From an uncultured Campylobacter sp. (GTDB taxonomy: Bacteria > Campylobacterota > Campylobacteria > Campylobacterales > Campylobacteraceae): DNA of 15,991 bases. Below the pieces are notes generated by a model. The model was not told the DNA's origin and made no database searches. It saw only the letters and a program-made list of their open reading frames with translations. The DNA is taken from positions 1 through 15,991 of the forward strand of contig NZ_CALHXD010000294.1 in NCBI RefSeq assembly GCF_938040115.1, written 5' to 3'. The translations under genes and the position numbers were made by a program. This document shows, one piece after another, positions 13,309-15,991 of the stretch; position 1 is the stretch's first letter, and each line of letters starts with the position of its first letter.

Positions 13309-15149
13309 GGATGCGCATAGTGTTTGGCATCATATTTAGCGTCTGGGTGCTTTTGCTGGTGCGCGTTTATTACCTTAGCGTCAAATCAAACGACTTTTAC
13401 GAAGAGATCGCCGAGCAAAATGCGGTAAAAACGCAATACCTAGCTCCCGTCAGGGGGCTGATTTTAGACGCCAAAGGTCGTCCGATGGCGGTAAATCGCC
13501 TCGGTTTTTCCGTCGCGTTAAAGCCGCATCTAAGCGGCAAGAGGGCGGAGATTTTAGATGCCGAGCTTGCAAATTTGCAAAATTTATTCGAGGATTTAAA
13601 CGTCACGAAGCTAAAGCGCGAATACATCAAGGCCGACTCGCCTTATAACCAAGATTTCATTCAGATTATCGATTTTATGGACTACGATAAGATGATACCG
13701 AGCATCGCCGAACTATCGCTACGAGAAAATTTGGAGGTCAAACCGGCATCCAAGCGCCACTATCCCTACAATAACCTAGCCTCTCACATCATCGGCTACG
13801 TCGGCCGCGCAAATCAGCAAGACGTCGAGTCCGATCCCGTCGCAAAGCTAACCAATCACACGGGCAGAAGCGGCACGGAGCGCTTTTATAACTCCGTCTT
13901 GCAGGGTCAAGAGGGCGTGCGAAAGATAAAAGTAAACGCGCTAAATCAGGAGGTCGAGGAGATATCCGTGAGCTACCCGCAAAGCTCGGATATATCGCTT
14001 ACGATCGACCTTGAGATGCAAAAATACATCGAGGAAATTTTCGGCGATAACGCGGGCGTCATCATCGTGATGGACGTGAGAGACGGCTCGATACTGGCTG
14101 CGGGCAGCTTTCCAGAGTATGATTTAAATCCGTTTGTTACGGGGTTATCGCAGGCTAAATGGGACGAGCTTGTTAAAAGTATCGATCATCCATTCACAAA
14201 CAAGCTCGTAAACGGCCTTTATCCGCCGGGTTCGGTTATAAAGATGGGCGTGGCGATGGCGTTTTTAGATACTGGCAAGATGAGTCGCTCCGATGGGTAT
14301 TTTTGCTCGGGCTCGTTTGAGCTTGGAGGGCGAAATTTCCGTTGCTGGAACGTCTACGGACACGGTTTTATGGATATGAACTCGGCCATCCGCGAGAGCT
14401 GCGACGATTATTTTTATAAAGGCAGCTTAAAGGTCGGTATCGACGCTATAACCCCGGTTTTAGAGCGGCTAGGTTTTGGGCAAAAAAGTGGGGTGGATCT
14501 GCCTAACGAATTTGTCGGTATCGTGCCTGGACGCGAGTGGAAGATGCAAAAATACGCTCAGCCGTGGTATCAGGGCGAGACGCTGATCACCTCGATCGGA
14601 CAGGGCAACTTCCTCGTGACGCCGATGCAGGTGGTGCGCTATACGGGTATCCTGGCGACGGGGAAAAATATCGTCCCGCATTTTTTACGTAGCGTAAACG
14701 GCGAGGAGGTTAAATTTGAGCCTACCGATGATATCCTCACGCCGTTTGAGAAAAAGCAGTTGCCGTATGTCCAAAAGGCGATGTATGAGGTCGTAAATCA
14801 TAAAAAAGGTACCGCGCATAAATATTTTAAAGAGGCAAAACTCACGCTAGCGGCAAAAACGGGTACCGCGCAGGTCGTGGGTATCTCGCAGGCCGAAAAA
14901 AAGCGTATGAAAGAAGAGGACATGGAGTATCTGCGCCGCTCGCATGCGTGGGTCACGACTTATGGACCGTACGAGGAGCCTAGATATGCCGTTACCGTTA
15001 TCATCGAGCACGGCGGACACGGCGGTCTGGCTGCCGGACCTCTAACGGCTAAAATCTTTAATAAGCTACTAGAAATGGGCTACATCGATCAAAAATACGA
15101 AATCACCTCGCTGGCAGATACCGAGGCTGTACAAAAGAAGAAAAATTAA
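13305..15149 (+). CDS. mrdA: Penicillin-binding protein 2, elongation transpeptidase
   Basis: 614-residue class B penicillin-binding protein that cross-links peptidoglycan in lateral wall growth. A single N-terminal membrane anchor (about 4-25) is followed by the PBP dimerisation/pedestal domain (about 47-215, with APVRGLILDAKGRP at 47-60 and the RHYPYNNLASHIIGYVGR segment at 151-168). The transpeptidase domain has SxxK at Ser310-Lys313 (PPGSVIKMG), SCD (365-367) as the second motif, and KTG at 518-520. The SCD form and HIIGYVGR favour PBP2 over the division enzyme FtsI. Its start overlaps the upstream membrane-protein gene (ATGA). It is the last gene of the rightward run; no strong terminator follows. 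Confidence 0.95.
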   Translation: MRMRIVFGIIFSVWVLLLVRVYYLSVKSNDFYEEIAEQNAVKTQYLAPVRGLILDAKGRPMAVNRLGFSVALKPHLSGKRAEILDAELANLQNLFEDLNVTKLKREYIKADSPYNQDFIQIIDFMDYDKMIPSIAELSLRENLEVKPASKRHYPYNNLASHIIGYVGRANQQDVESDPVAKLTNHTGRSGTERFYNSVLQGQEGVRKIKVNALNQEVEEISVSYPQSSDISLTIDLEMQKYIEEIFGDNAGVIIVMDVRDGSILAAGSFPEYDLNPFVTGLSQAKWDELVKSIDHPFTNKLVNGLYPPGSVIKMGVAMAFLDTGKMSRSDGYFCSGSFELGGRNFRCWNVYGHGFMDMNSAIRESCDDYFYKGSLKVGIDAITPVLERLGFGQKSGVDLPNEFVGIVPGREWKMQKYAQPWYQGETLITSIGQGNFLVTPMQVVRYTGILATGKNIVPHFLRSVNGEEVKFEPTDDILTPFEKKQLPYVQKAMYEVVNHKKGTAHKYFKEAKLTLAAKTGTAQVVGISQAEKKRMKEEDMEYLRRSHAWVTTYGPYEEPRYAVTVIIEHGGHGGLAAGPLTAKIFNKLLEMGYIDQKYEITSLADTEAVQKKKN

Positions 15150-15183
15150 AATTCCGCGTTTAAATTCGGTGTTAAATGACGTC

Positions 15184-15199
15184 AAATTTGATCAAATTT
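15184..15199. repeat. 16-bp perfect palindrome between convergent genes
   Basis: AAATTTGATCAAATTT is fully self-complementary and lies in the 116-base gap between mrdA and the convergent Crp/Fnr gene. It could help end transcripts or be a binding site, but it is built of the A/T words common in this genome. Nothing else of note is in 15150-15245. Confidence 0.5.
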
Positions 15200-15246
15200 C
15201 TAAAATTCTAGCGGATTAGTCGCGAAGTAAAATTTGAGTTAATTTA

Positions 15247-15262
15247 CAAAACCGGCAAGCCG
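15247..15262 (-). terminator. Weak hairpin after the Crp/Fnr gene
   Basis: Minus strand CGG-CTTG-CCG followed by GTTTTG, three bases past the stop. The stem has only three or four pairs, so termination is uncertain. Confidence 0.3.
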
Positions 15263-15265
15263 AAT

Positions 15266-15904
15266 TTATCCCTCAAACATCTCCGAAAGCTCGCTTGTAG
15301 CGATATTTACGATTTTATTATTTGCATCTAGTTCGATCAAATTTTGGGTTTTAAATTTCGCCAAGATCCTTGAAAAGGTCTCTGGAGTGATGTTTAGGAT
15401 GGAGGCTATTTTGATGTGTTTTAGCTCGTTAAAAAGATCGGCGTGATTAACGAGAAAGCTTGCGACCTTGGCTTCGGAGTTTAGCACGAGCTCTTGATGT
15501 ATCAGCTCGCTTGCGATTTTTAGCTTTTGCGAGAGCGATTTTATGATTTGCAGCGATACGCGTGGGTTTGATAAAAACTCGGCGTAAAATTTATCGTAGT
15601 CGATTTTTAGTACCTCGCCGCCTGTTAAAAATATCGCCGTCGCCGGAAATTTGATATTTTCAAAGTTGGCAAGCTCGGCTACGAAGCTAATCCCGTTAAA
15701 CTGATGCATAAAAATCTCTTTGCCTTTTGGGCCTATTTTATAGAGCTTGAGAGAGCCTTTTATGAGGAGGTGGAGCCACTTTGACTCCTCGCCCTCCATA
15801 AATAAAAACTCGCCCTTTTTATATTTTTTTAGGATGCTGATATCTTCTAGCCTTTTTAGCTCGGCCTCATTTAGCCCCTGAAAAAACGGGATTTGCTCTA
15901 GCAT
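15266..15904 (-). CDS. Crp/Fnr-family transcription regulator without cysteines
   Basis: 212-residue regulator. The cyclic-nucleotide-type beta-barrel covers about 5-105 (FLFMEGEES, LHLLIKGSLKLYKIGPKGKE), a long dimerisation helix about 108-140, and a C-terminal winged helix-turn-helix about 163-195 with recognition segment TPETFSRILAKF (173-184). It has no cysteine, so it cannot hold an Fnr-type iron-sulphur cluster or use thiols, and the phosphate-binding GxxRS pattern of cAMP-binding Crp is absent (GISFVAELANF instead). The signal is therefore unknown; nitrosative-stress (NssR-like) or haem/NO-responsive members are possible relatives. It starts eight bases after the mscL stop with only a weak ribosome binding site, so it is probably cotranscribed with mscL. 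Confidence 0.88.
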   Translation of the reverse strand: MLEQIPFFQGLNEAELKRLEDISILKKYKKGEFLFMEGEESKWLHLLIKGSLKLYKIGPKGKEIFMHQFNGISFVAELANFENIKFPATAIFLTGGEVLKIDYDKFYAEFLSNPRVSLQIIKSLSQKLKIASELIHQELVLNSEAKVASFLVNHADLFNELKHIKIASILNITPETFSRILAKFKTQNLIELDANNKIVNIATSELSEMFEG

Positions 15905-15912
15905 TTGCGCTC

Positions 15913-15991
15913 TTATTTATTTTTTAAAAGATCTCTGATTTCGGTTAGAAGCGCTATATCCTCAGGCACCGGCGCAGGCTCCTCGGCTTTT
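15913..15991 (-). CDS. mscL: Large-conductance mechanosensitive channel MscL, C-terminal end (cut by window edge)
   Basis: 26 codons are visible, ending TAA at 15913-15915. The peptide ends PEDIALLTEIRDLLKNK, which matches the conserved cytoplasmic C-terminal helix of MscL (LLTEIRDLLK), preceded by the acidic/proline linker AEEPAPVPE. MscL opens under membrane tension to release solutes on osmotic downshock. The channel helices lie beyond the window, so integrity cannot be checked. Confidence 0.85.
   Translation of the reverse strand, partial: KAEEPAPVPEDIALLTEIRDLLKNK

Noticed and set aside
14469..14681. 70-codon minus-strand open frame opposite mrdA
   Set aside because: His/Arg-rich shadow of the transpeptidase domain; no start signal or family resemblance.
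1..15991. Phase-variable homopolymer tracts, CRISPR arrays, tRNA genes, toxin-antitoxin or defence genes
   Set aside because: Looked for; no long G/C tract, regularly spaced repeat, cloverleaf or defence-type protein was seen.

Overview
The window looks like a piece of chromosome from a Campylobacter species of moderate GC content, more like the oral/C. rectus-showae-curvus-concisus type than C. jejuni. This rests on the protein families, on the very frequent AAATTTG/CAAATTT words inside otherwise GC-richer codons, and on gene order. From memory, the order adk-aspS (leftward) then nadK-recN-cbrR-tatD-mltD-rlpA ... kdsC-lptC-lptA-engB-membrane protein-pbp2 (rightward) matches the C. jejuni Cj0639c-Cj0652 block. 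The species assignment is inference.

Layout. 1-129 is the C-terminal end of a probable IS1595-family transposase that runs in from the left. 201-584 (minus) encodes a small periplasmic YgiW/BOF-family protein, with a hairpin terminator beyond its stop. 722-1288 (minus, adk) and 1575-3326 (minus, aspS) are separated by a gene-free spacer that holds a long imperfect inverted repeat (1331-1548). A divergent promoter region (about 3327-3419) separates aspS from a tightly packed rightward run: nadK-recN (overlapping), a double-receiver/degenerate-GGDEF response regulator overlapping tatD, a MltD-like lytic transglycosylase overlapping the lipoprotein rlpA, then hisB, kdsC, lptC, lptA, engB, a possible 38-codon ORF, a multi-spanning membrane protein and the elongation penicillin-binding protein PBP2. 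Most junctions overlap or are under 15 bases, so this is probably one or a few long transcripts. 15266-15904 (minus) is a cysteine-free Crp/Fnr-type regulator lying just downstream of mscL, whose C-terminal end is cut by the right edge.

How the genes fit together. From 7952 to 15149 the theme is the cell envelope: peptidoglycan cleavage (MltD, RlpA), Kdo production for LPS (KdsC), LPS transport (LptC, LptA) and cell-wall elongation (PBP2 plus a MreD-position membrane protein). HisB (histidine synthesis) and EngB (ribosome assembly) are embedded in it. The left half is housekeeping: nucleotide balance, aspartyl-tRNA charging, NADP synthesis, DNA break repair.

I found no CRISPR array, tRNA, rRNA, prophage or defence island. 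The most interesting points are the GGGEF active-site change in the only GGDEF-type protein here, the long inverted repeat between aspS and adk, and a shared TAAAATCCGCNCTATG promoter/start arrangement upstream of nadK and ygiW that suggests leaderless transcripts. I do not see a clearly new multi-gene system.
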